Below, piece by piece: positions 5,536 through 11,440 of a stretch of DNA of 11,440 bases. Made by a program: the position numbers and the translations under genes. Within the stretch, counting starts at the first letter, position 1. Each line of letters begins with the position of its first letter. The DNA is from Thermodesulfovibrio sp. (GTDB taxonomy: Bacteria; Nitrospirota; Thermodesulfovibrionia; Thermodesulfovibrionales; JdFR-85), in contig JALUSH010000128.1 of the NCBI GenBank assembly GCA_027016675.1, forward strand, positions 1-11,440, read 5' to 3'. Below the pieces are notes generated by a model. It had not been told where the DNA came from. It ran no database searches and saw nothing but the letters and a program-made list of their open reading frames with translations.

Positions 5536-6861
5536 TCAAGCGTTATGTATATCTATTATATCAATATCGTTTGTATATTTTTTCTTTTTGTATCGGGTTA
5601 TTTTAAGCATTTTGTTAATTATATCATTAATTCTATGACACTGTGACTCAAAGATCTTGAGTTCCTCTGATATATCCTTGTTCTCTTCTGTCTTGTCTTT
5701 AATTATCGACAGAAGGTTAAGGATGATCGTGAGGGGTTGTCTTAATTCATGAGCAGCAGCTCCTGCAAGTTCAATTATAGCAGATGTCTTTTCTTCTGTA
5801 GCATCATGGATTATCCTTAATCTTCCATAGTCACGCAGGCTTGCTTCATCATGCACTGCCACATCTGTGATGGTATAGACCCTGTCATTGAATATGATCT
5901 CCTTCTTGTCTGATATAAAGAGTTCTTTTATTTTTTCATCCTCCAGTTGCTCAGGTGATTTATCAATAATATCAACTGAACTTTTATTTATGATCTTTAA
6001 CAGAGAAGGATTAGCTACCTCAATAATACCAGAGGAGTTTATCACAGCAATCCCATCAATTATAGAATCAAGAAGCTTTTTGTTTTTAGCGGATATCTCC
6101 TGAAGCTGCTCATTCAGTTTCTTGATAGCCCTGAAACCATCGCTTATCCTCTTTGAGAAAAACCATGTAATAGCCATTACAAAGAGGATTATAATAAGTC
6201 CAAAGGTGGCGAAGGTTATGGAGCTGCGTTTTAGCTGTGCAGCATACATGCGGTCTGAATAGTCCACCGGGATATCTATACTTATACCAGCATTAATGTT
6301 TCTGTGACAGTTAAGACAGATATTATTGAGTTTTAAAGGTTTCATGAATCTAAAGTATTTGATATTCTGAATTACCTCGGTGGTAACCTCTTGCTGGGAT
6401 TGATTCCATTTAAACCTTCCCAGTGACTCTAACTCCCAGCGGTCAGGCCGGTTGGAAGTATTAACAGATTCGAGGCTTGTTATATGAAATCTGTAGGCTG
6501 CCCTCTTTCTTGATAGGAAATCTATTTGAGGCGTGAAAAGAGATGGTTCTATTCTTGTGAATCTCCGTCCCATTATGACCAGAGAGGTCTTCTTCTGTTG
6601 ATTAAGGTGCTCTGTGGTTTCAATAAAGTATCCCCCATGGGGTCCTCGCCATAGGGGAGATGTGAGTATATGCTGATAGAAGGCCTTTGCATAGAGGGTC
6701 ATATTCCTGGTCTGTATATCATCAATACTTTTCTTCTCCCAGTGGATTACAGAGAAGAAAAGTAAGGCCAGTACACCTGCCAGGGGCAGGGAAAGTATTA
6801 AGGCCAGCCGCACTGGATTTTCAGGATATAATATCCATTTTTTTAGTCCCCTGAGTGGCAT
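5536..6861 (-). CDS. Haem-c (DUF3365/Tll0287-like) sensor protein with PAS and HisKA domains, no ATPase domain
   Basis: A 441-residue membrane sensor. TM1 is at about 17-38 and TM2 at about 213-235. The domain between them is exported and resembles the DUF3365 family (WRGPHGGYFIETT near 71-83, RRFTRIEPSLFTPQI near 99-113). It carries a c-type haem site, CLNCH (182-186). A helical linker (239-262) leads to a PAS domain (about 263-352) and a HisKA dimerisation helix with AAAHELRQPLTI, where H371 is the phosphoacceptor. The chain stops after the second HisKA helix at ITRYKKKKYTNDIDIIDIHN, so there is no HATPase_c domain with N, G1 or G2 boxes. The 98 bp before hfq cannot encode one in any frame. 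It probably senses redox state or a haem ligand such as NO or CO; output would need a partner kinase or docking. The ATG follows the murA stop by one base (TAAAATG), with no clear SD, so translation is probably coupled. Confidence 0.85.
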   Translation of the reverse strand: MPLRGLKKWILYPENPVRLALILSLPLAGVLALLFFSVIHWEKKSIDDIQTRNMTLYAKAFYQHILTSPLWRGPHGGYFIETTEHLNQQKKTSLVIMGRRFTRIEPSLFTPQIDFLSRKRAAYRFHITSLESVNTSNRPDRWELESLGRFKWNQSQQEVTTEVIQNIKYFRFMKPLKLNNICLNCHRNINAGISIDIPVDYSDRMYAAQLKRSSITFATFGLIIILFVMAITWFFSKRISDGFRAIKKLNEQLQEISAKNKKLLDSIIDGIAVINSSGIIEVANPSLLKIINKSSVDIIDKSPEQLEDEKIKELFISDKKEIIFNDRVYTITDVAVHDEASLRDYGRLRIIHDATEEKTSAIIELAGAAAHELRQPLTIILNLLSIIKDKTEENKDISEELKIFESQCHRINDIINKMLKITRYKKKKYTNDIDIIDIHNA

Positions 6862-6862
6862 T

Positions 6863-8116
6863 TTAAGTCTTTATTCTCTCAATCTTTGCACCAATGTTTT
6901 TTAATTTCTTGTCAAGACCTTCATAACCCCTATCAAGATGGTATATCCTGTCAATCACTGTGTCACCTTCTGCAGCAAGACCTGCCAGCACAAGAGATGC
7001 ACTTGCTCTGAGGTCAGTGGCCATGACTGGTGCACCTTTTAGACGCTTTACTCCTTTGACAGTGGCAGTAGAGCCCTCAATTGTAATGTCTGCACCCATC
7101 CTTTTAAGTTCTGCTACATGCATGAAACGGTTCTCAAATATGGTTTCCCTTATTACACTTGTGCCTTCTGCCATGCACATCAATGCCATAAACTGTGCCT
7201 GCATGTCAGTGGGGAAGCCCGGATAGGGCATTGTTTTCAGATCTTTTGATACTAATTCTTCCCTGGCGTAGGCTCTGATCCCCTTTGATGTTTGCTCACA
7301 CTTGATGCCTGTTTCCTGTAGCTTTGTTATAACAGCCTCAAGATGCATTGGTCTTGCATCTATGATTTCTATGTCACCTTTAGTGATTCCTGCTGCAATA
7401 ATAAATGTGCCTGTTTCAATCCTGTCAGGTATTACTGTATGCTCGATGGGCGATAACTCATCAACCCCTTCTATGGTGATAATGCTTTCGCCAGCACCTG
7501 AAATCCTTGCGCCCATCTTGTTCATAGCATGGGCAAGATCAATTATTTCCGGCTCTCTTGCAGCATTCTCAATCCTTGTCATACCCTTTGCAAGGGAAGC
7601 AGCCATCATGAGATTCTCTGTGCCTGTTACTGTGGGAATATCAAGATAGATTTGAGCACCATGAAGCCTTCTGGCTGTGGCCTTTATATATCCCTGCTCA
7701 AGTTCGATATGAGCACCCATCTTTTCAAGCCCCATGAGATGGAGATTTACAGGTCTCGCTCCAATAGCACATCCACCAGGAAGGGACACCCTTGCATTAC
7801 CATACCGTGCCAGCATGGGACCAAGCACCAGTATGGATGCCCTCATTGTTCTCACAAGCTCGTAAGGTGCCTCAAGATTGCTGAGTCCCTTGTTGGTAAT
7901 GAGCATCTTTGAGTTTTCCAGTCTGTATTGCATACCCAGATGCTCCAGGAGTCTGCCCATTGTAAATACATCTCTAAGAAGGGGAACATTTTTGATAATA
8001 TGCTCTCCCTCAGTGAGAATAGTGGCAGCCATAGCAGGCAATGTTGCATTCTTGGCACCAGAGACCCTTACTGAACCTTTAAGGGGAACTCCACCTGTTA
8101 TAACTAACTTTTCCAT
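6863..8116 (-). CDS. murA: UDP-N-acetylglucosamine 1-carboxyvinyltransferase
   Basis: Transfers enolpyruvate from PEP to UDP-GlcNAc, the first committed step of peptidoglycan synthesis (EC 2.5.1.7), in the cytoplasm. It is full length at 417 residues and has the two-lobed EPSP-synthase fold. K22-N23 lie in SGAKNATLP, and C116 in LPGGCAIGARP is the catalytic and fosfomycin-target Cys (C115 in E. coli). D304 lies in FPTDMQAQ, and R370 in DLRASAS and R396 in LDRGYEG bind substrate. Nothing is missing, so the enzyme should be active and fosfomycin-sensitive in principle. The ribosome site AGGAGG ends 7 bases before the ATG and lies inside the end of prmC. The ATG is one base after the prmC stop. 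It sits between translation genes and the sensor gene. Confidence 0.97.
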   Translation of the reverse strand: MEKLVITGGVPLKGSVRVSGAKNATLPAMAATILTEGEHIIKNVPLLRDVFTMGRLLEHLGMQYRLENSKMLITNKGLSNLEAPYELVRTMRASILVLGPMLARYGNARVSLPGGCAIGARPVNLHLMGLEKMGAHIELEQGYIKATARRLHGAQIYLDIPTVTGTENLMMAASLAKGMTRIENAAREPEIIDLAHAMNKMGARISGAGESIITIEGVDELSPIEHTVIPDRIETGTFIIAAGITKGDIEIIDARPMHLEAVITKLQETGIKCEQTSKGIRAYAREELVSKDLKTMPYPGFPTDMQAQFMALMCMAEGTSVIRETIFENRFMHVAELKRMGADITIEGSTATVKGVKRLKGAPVMATDLRASASLVLAGLAAEGDTVIDRIYHLDRGYEGLDKKLKNIGAKIERIKT

Positions 8117-8117
8117 C

Positions 8118-8999
8118 CTATAGCCTCCTGAAGATGAGCACTCTCTTTATTGAAGAAAAGTCCTCATTTACCCTGAACAGGGTAAACCCATGTCTTTGTG
8201 CAATCCCTGTGATATCTTCAAACTGACCAATGCCTATCTCAAATACAAGAAACCCTCCTTTTAAAAGGTGGTCAATTGATTGAGGAATAATAGTCCTGTA
8301 AAAGTCAAGTCCATCTCTTCCACCATCAAGTGCAATGCGTGGTTCATAAAGGGCAATCTCCTGCTGAAGGGATGCTATTTCGTCAGTTCTCACATAGGGC
8401 GGGTTTGAGACTATGAGATCAAAGGTTTTGTCCTTTACAGGTTCAAAGAGGTTGCCTCTAAGGGTATGAAAGTTTTTTATTTTATTAAGACCTTTGTTTT
8501 CATTGGAATATTTAATTGACTGGGGTGAGATGTCCACTCCAATAACATGAGAAGATGGAATTAATCGGGCAATGCTCAACCCTATACATCCACTGCCTGT
8601 GCCTATGTCAAGGATTTCAGGACAAGAAGGTAAAAAGCCTTCTTTGAAAATCTGGATAACCTCCTGAACAACTATCTCGGTCTCAGGCCGTGGTATTAAC
8701 ACACCCGGGCCCACCTTTATCCTGAGCCCCATGAACTCCACCTCTCCTACAATATATTGTAAAGGAACCCTGGAGAGCCTCTTTTTTACCATATCAGTAA
8801 CAGTTTTTATGATATTTTCTGAAATGTCAGGGTTATCTTTATAGATATCCATTTTTGAGAGACCCGAGGCATAACAAAGGATGAGTTCTGCCTCAATCTC
8901 GGCATCTTCAATCCCTTCAGAGGAGAGATCCTTGTAGATCTGCCTTAATAAGGAAAGGGCTTTCTGTGGAGACCTGCCAGACTGCGAGATTGTATCCAT
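8118..8999 (-). CDS. prmC: Peptide chain release factor N5-glutamine methyltransferase
   Basis: Methylates the glutamine of the GGQ motif in release factors using S-adenosylmethionine (EC 2.1.1.297). It is 293 residues long. A helical N-terminal domain (about 8-85) recognises the release factor. IPRPETE spans 102-108, the SAM-binding DIGTGSGCIG spans 131-140, and GVDIS (154-158) binds the SAM ribose. The catalytic NPPY (199-202) grips the target glutamine, and EPRIALDGG is also conserved. It directly follows prfA (7-bp gap), whose product is its substrate, a widely conserved pairing. The start has only AGAGAG as a weak ribosome site, so coupling to prfA translation is likely. Confidence 0.96.
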   Translation of the reverse strand: MDTISQSGRSPQKALSLLRQIYKDLSSEGIEDAEIEAELILCYASGLSKMDIYKDNPDISENIIKTVTDMVKKRLSRVPLQYIVGEVEFMGLRIKVGPGVLIPRPETEIVVQEVIQIFKEGFLPSCPEILDIGTGSGCIGLSIARLIPSSHVIGVDISPQSIKYSNENKGLNKIKNFHTLRGNLFEPVKDKTFDLIVSNPPYVRTDEIASLQQEIALYEPRIALDGGRDGLDFYRTIIPQSIDHLLKGGFLVFEIGIGQFEDITGIAQRHGFTLFRVNEDFSSIKRVLIFRRL

Positions 9000-9006
9000 G
9001 ATCTCT

Positions 9007-10089
9007 CTATGCTACACCTGTGAAGGCTTCTGTATTTTTAAGTGCCTCAGCCTGAAAATGGGTGATAAGGGCATCAATAAGCTCGTCAAGGTCACCCTCA
9101 AGGATCAAGGGAAGTTTCTTCAGGGTCAGCCCTATCCTGTGGTCTGTAACCCTGTTTTGAGGAAAATTGTAGGTTCTTATTCTTTCACTTCTATCACCAC
9201 TTCCTATCTGTAAACGTCTGGCTTCGGAGATCTCCTTTTCCTGTTCGATCATCTTTATTTCATAAAGCCGTGCCCTTAGAACCCGCATTGCCTTCTCCCT
9301 GTTTTTGTGTTGGGACCTTTCATCCTGACACTGTACCACAATGCCAGTGGGTAGATGGGTTATCCTCACGGCTGAGGATACCTTGTTCACATGCTGTCCA
9401 CCTGCGCCAGATGCCCTGTAGGTGTCGATCTTCAAATCCTTCTCATCTATCTTGATATCTATGTCTTCTACCTCAGGCAGCACTGCTACTGTAGCTGCTG
9501 ATGTATGGATTCGGCCGGATGTTTCTGTGACAGGCACACGCTGCACCCTGTGGACACCACTTTCGTACTTCAGACGGCTGTAGGCGCCATGTCCCTGTAT
9601 GGATACGATAATCTCTTTAAAGCCCCCAAGGCCTGTGGGGCTGGAATCAATAATTTCAACCCTCCAGTTCTTTCTTTCTGCATATCGGGAATACATGCGA
9701 AACAGGTCTGCAGCAAACAGAGCTGCCTCTTCACCACCTGTGCCAGCACGTATCTCAAGGATTACATTCTTCTCATCCCTCGGATCCCTGGGCAGCAAGA
9801 GTAGTTTGAGTTCCTTCTCAATAGCAGGGAGTTTTTCTTTTATATTTTCAATCTCCTCCTCAGCAAGCTCTTTCAGTTCAACATCACCGCTCTTGCAGAG
9901 TTCTTCTGCCTCTTTCAGGTCTTCTACAAGTTCCTTGTATTGTCTGTATTTTTGAACAATGGGTTGAAGCTCTGATTGTTCCTTGGACAGCTGCATGTAT
10001 TTTTCATGATCAGCTATTATCCGGGGGTCAGAAAGCCTGTTTGTTAATTCCTCGTATTTTTCCTCTATTACACGGAGCTTTTCAAACAT
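9007..10089 (-). CDS. prfA: Peptide chain release factor 1
   Basis: Recognises UAA and UAG in the ribosomal A site and triggers peptide release. It is 360 residues, the normal RF1 length. Domain 1 is the charged N-terminal helical bundle (1-100), followed by LEIRAGTGGEEAALFA (111-126). The stop-codon reading loop GVHRVQRVPVTETSGR has PVT at 186-188, the PxT motif of RF1 rather than SPF of RF2. The catalytic GGQ is at 230-232 in SGAGGQHVN, and Q232 is the PrmC target. The gene overlaps the end of the DUF1385 gene by 8 bases (ATGTTTGA holds both the prfA start and that gene's TGA stop). Its ribosome site GGAGG (10096-10100, 6-base spacer) lies within that gene. Confidence 0.97.
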   Translation of the reverse strand: MFEKLRVIEEKYEELTNRLSDPRIIADHEKYMQLSKEQSELQPIVQKYRQYKELVEDLKEAEELCKSGDVELKELAEEEIENIKEKLPAIEKELKLLLLPRDPRDEKNVILEIRAGTGGEEAALFAADLFRMYSRYAERKNWRVEIIDSSPTGLGGFKEIIVSIQGHGAYSRLKYESGVHRVQRVPVTETSGRIHTSAATVAVLPEVEDIDIKIDEKDLKIDTYRASGAGGQHVNKVSSAVRITHLPTGIVVQCQDERSQHKNREKAMRVLRARLYEIKMIEQEKEISEARRLQIGSGDRSERIRTYNFPQNRVTDHRIGLTLKKLPLILEGDLDELIDALITHFQAEALKNTEAFTGVA

Positions 10090-11026
10090 TATTATCCTCC
10101 AGTGCAGACCTCAAGGATACTATTGCTACCTCTATCTGATCCCTGTCAGGTTGTCTTGTTGTTAGTTTCTGAAGAGCCAGCCCAGGAAGTGAGAGCATTC
10201 TGAAAAGAGGGTTTCTTTGTCTCTTTGCTGAAATCTTTAATATCTCATAGGAAAGTCCTGCGACAAGAGGTATCAAAATAAGTCTTGACAGGAGTTTCCC
10301 TGTAAACCCTATCTCATGAGGGATAAGAGAAAATATGAGGATGCTTATAACCATAACAATCATCAGAAAACTTGTACCACAACGAGGATGTTGAGGACTA
10401 TATTTTTTTTGGATTGATTCAGGGTTCAGTTCCCCGCCTTTTTCATAGGCGTGAATAACCTTGTGTTCAGCGCCATGGTACTCATAGATTCGCTTCATAT
10501 CGCTCCACAGTCCGATTAAATATATATAGAGTATGAATATCACCACCCTGAGAGTGCCATCAAAGAGATTAAAAACAAAGGGATTTTGCTTTACTATCAG
10601 GATTGACAGGCCAATAAGCTTGGTAATATAAAGGGGTAAGAATATAAAGAGCCCTACTCCAAGTATAATCGCCACAATGATAGTAAAAAGGCTGAGCAGT
10701 GGAGACATCTTTTGTTCCTCCTCTTCATATGCCTTTGAGGCAGAGAAATCTATTGCCTTGATTCCCAGGGTTATGGACTGTGTTAATGCAAATACCCCTC
10801 TTAACAAAGGGAATTTAAAGATATAAGGAGTTGGTTTTAAAGATCTTTTCAGGATGTGAATATCACCCGCCTTGCCTCTCACAGCAACAGCCCAGCTGCG
10901 AGAGGCCTTCATCATCACTCCCTCAATTACAGCCTGTCCACCGACACTGGATTTCCTTGATGCTAATGCCGAGAATATCTCGGAACATAATAATGTTTGA
11001 TTGAGAAACTTCAAAGCATACTTCAT
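10082..11026 (-). CDS. DUF1385 family membrane protein (YqhQ-like)
   Basis: A 314-residue multi-pass inner-membrane protein of unestablished biochemical function. Family signatures are GGQAVIEGVMMK (29-40), YHGAEHK (183-189), HPRCGTSF (213-220) and PGLALQKLTTR (281-291). Hydrophobic segments lie near 110-130, 132-146, 158-174, 218-236 and 245-261. The conserved His, Glu and Cys residues in the two middle motifs suggest a metal site or catalytic role, but this is inference. From general knowledge, DUF1385 genes often sit beside rpmE, prfA and prmC, as here. The ATG directly abuts the rpmE stop (TAGATG) with no SD, so initiation is probably by coupling. The N-terminal 28 residues before GGQAV are longer than in many relatives, so a non-ATG internal start is possible. 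Confidence 0.88.
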   Translation of the reverse strand: MKYALKFLNQTLLCSEIFSALASRKSSVGGQAVIEGVMMKASRSWAVAVRGKAGDIHILKRSLKPTPYIFKFPLLRGVFALTQSITLGIKAIDFSASKAYEEEEQKMSPLLSLFTIIVAIILGVGLFIFLPLYITKLIGLSILIVKQNPFVFNLFDGTLRVVIFILYIYLIGLWSDMKRIYEYHGAEHKVIHAYEKGGELNPESIQKKYSPQHPRCGTSFLMIVMVISILIFSLIPHEIGFTGKLLSRLILIPLVAGLSYEILKISAKRQRNPLFRMLSLPGLALQKLTTRQPDRDQIEVAIVSLRSALEDNNV

Positions 11027-11233
11027 CTATTTGCCATGTTTAGCATACTTCTTTTTAAACTTCTCAACACGACCTTCAGTGTCCACAATCTTTTGCTTAC
11101 CTGTGAAGAATGGGTGGCATCGAGAACATATATCCACCTGGATCTTTGGCTTTGTTGATCTTGTTACAAATGTTTCACCACAAGCACAGGTTACCTGCGA
11201 TTCAACATACTCTGGATGAATTCCCTCTTTCAC
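11027..11233 (-). CDS. rpmE: 50S ribosomal protein L31, zinc-binding (C+) type
   Basis: A 68-residue large-subunit protein that bridges to the small-subunit head. Starting at GTG 11233 gives MKEGIHPEYVESQVTCACGE, the normal L31 N-terminus. C16 and C18 (CAC) plus C36 and C39 (CSRCHPFFTG) form the zinc site, so this is the C+ paralogue. The C-terminal GRVEKFKKKYAKH is typical. The GTG start is supported by a near-perfect AAAGGAGGT 8 bases upstream. The frame stays open further upstream through a second ribosome site and a TTG start. It is the first gene of the minus-strand operon and is followed without a gap by the DUF1385 gene. Confidence 0.95.
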   Translation of the reverse strand: MKEGIHPEYVESQVTCACGETFVTRSTKPKIQVDICSRCHPFFTGKQKIVDTEGRVEKFKKKYAKHGK

Positions 11234-11241
11234 GAATAAGT

Positions 11242-11250
11242 ACCTCCTTT
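11242..11250 (-). promoter_or_regulatory. Strong ribosome binding site that fixes the rpmE GTG start
   Basis: AAAGGAGGT on the minus strand matches the 16S anti-SD almost fully, and 8 bases separate it from GTG 11233. It decides in favour of the 68-residue L31 over longer readings of the open frame. Confidence 0.85.
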
Positions 11251-11275
11251 GATATAGAGATTTGCTTTGCAATAT

Positions 11276-11284
11276 ATTATAGCA
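11276..11284 (-). promoter_or_regulatory. Extended -10 promoter of the rpmE operon
   Basis: TGCTATAAT on the minus strand is a perfect -10 box with the TGN extension. No convincing -35 lies at 16-18 bases upstream (AGATTA at 17). The predicted start near 11268 gives a leader of about 35 bases carrying the AAAGGAGGT ribosome site. Confidence 0.55.
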
Positions 11285-11305
11285 AAATTGTATTATATTA
11301 ATCTT

Positions 11306-11322
11306 CAAATAGTTCACCTCCT
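11306..11322 (-). promoter_or_regulatory. Second Shine-Dalgarno and TTG, in frame upstream of rpmE
   Basis: On the minus strand AGGAGG (11317-11322) is followed by 8 bases and then TTG (11306-11308). The frame runs without a stop into L31 and would add 25 residues beginning KINIIQFCYN. The extension crosses the predicted -10 box and the second ribosome site. It could be an alternative L31 start on a longer transcript or a chance remnant. Confidence 0.4.
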
Positions 11323-11334
11323 GGGATCAATCAT

Positions 11335-11362
11335 TTGACATTTTGTTTTTTTATATGGTAAT
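11335..11362 (+). promoter_or_regulatory. Promoter of the tRNA gene
   Basis: A consensus TTGACA (11335-11340) is followed by a T-rich 16-base spacer and GGTAAT (11357-11362, 4 of 6 matches). TAATTT at an 18-base spacing is an alternative -10. The start would be about 38 bases before the tRNA, leaving a 5' leader for RNase P. The -35 is strong and the -10 is weak. Confidence 0.5.
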
Positions 11363-11406
11363 TTATTAAGTTAAATAACTGTCATTATTTTAAAGAAATA
11401 ATTCAC

Positions 11407-11440
11407 GCCACCGTAGCTCAGCTGGCAGAGCAGCTGATTT
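11407..11440 (+). tRNA. 5' part of a tRNA gene, probably tRNA-Thr(UGU), cut by the window end
   Basis: Bases 11407-11413 (GCCACCG) form the 5' acceptor strand, followed by TA at positions 8-9. The D arm is GCTC-AGCTGGCA-GAGC (11416-11431), then A26 and the anticodon 5' stem GCTGA (11433-11437). Loop bases 32-33 are TT and base 34, the first anticodon base, is T at 11440. The anticodon is thus UNN. The sequence up to here resembles bacterial tRNA-Thr(UGU) genes, which often lie before tRNA-Tyr, tRNA-Gly, tRNA-Thr and tuf. The 3' half is outside the window. Confidence 0.85.

Noticed and set aside
5452..5646. Plus-strand 64-codon frame opposite the hfq gap and the sensor's 3' end
   Set aside because: AT-rich chance frame without a ribosome site; it covers the hfq promoter and the end of the sensor gene.
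7302..7912. Plus-strand open frames opposite murA
   Set aside because: Shadows of murA; their translations match no family I recognise and the opposite frame is fully accounted for.
9505..9955. Plus-strand open frames opposite prfA
   Set aside because: They are antisense shadows of a highly conserved gene, with low-complexity Ser/Cys-rich translations and no ribosome sites.
11309..11340. TCACCTCCT on the plus strand as a 16S rRNA 3'-end fragment
   Set aside because: It is just the complement of the upstream SD of rpmE. No other 16S sequence flanks it.

Overview
The window reads as ordinary chromosomal DNA from a Gram-negative-type bacterium. It is moderately AT-rich, with heavy use of AGG/AGA and ATA codons. 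Several features suggest an anaerobic or microaerophilic lineage such as Nitrospirota (Thermodesulfovibrionia-like) or a deltaproteobacterial relative: a periplasmic CxxCH haem-c sensor domain, a SurA/PpiD-type chaperone, a MepM-like M23 peptidase and a small cupin with a His-rich tail. That placement is inference from protein style and gene order, with no database search. No phage, insertion sequence, CRISPR array or integrated element is visible.

Left part (1-2250): a plus-strand M23 peptidase gene, a minus-strand small cupin gene and plus-strand queF (queuosine biosynthesis). Both plus-strand genes have a TTGCAATA promoter element and a -10 box that ends six bases before the ATG. Neither has a well-placed Shine-Dalgarno sequence, so both look leaderless. 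Both convergent junctions (M23/cupin and queF/cyclase) are 4-bp stop-codon overlaps built on the same GATTAAT heptamer.

Main part (2247-11233): eleven minus-strand genes, read right to left: rpmE, a DUF1385 membrane protein, prfA, prmC, murA, a haem-c/PAS/HisKA sensor protein, hfq, a Nudix hydrolase, a parvulin-less SurA/PpiD-type chaperone, trpF and a membrane diguanylate cyclase. Most junctions are 1-26 bp or overlap; the only real gap is the 98 bp before hfq, which carries an extended -10 motif. I therefore infer two transcription units, rpmE to the sensor and hfq to the cyclase, with possible read-through. The first combines translation (L31, RF1 and the methylase that modifies RF1) with peptidoglycan precursor synthesis (MurA). 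The second combines RNA-based regulation, nucleotide clean-up, envelope protein folding, tryptophan synthesis and c-di-GMP signalling.

Right edge (11234-11440): an AT-rich divergent regulatory region. It holds the rpmE promoter, an unexpected second Shine-Dalgarno sequence that could start an extended L31, and a TTGACA promoter for a plus-strand tRNA gene. The tRNA is cut by the window end at its first anticodon base and is probably tRNA-Thr(UGU).

I see no clear undescribed multi-gene system. The items most worth a second look are the ATPase-less haem-c HisKA protein, the paired leaderless promoters, the SurA-type chaperone without its isomerase lobe, the alternative upstream start of L31 and the Asp-for-His change in the M23 active site.
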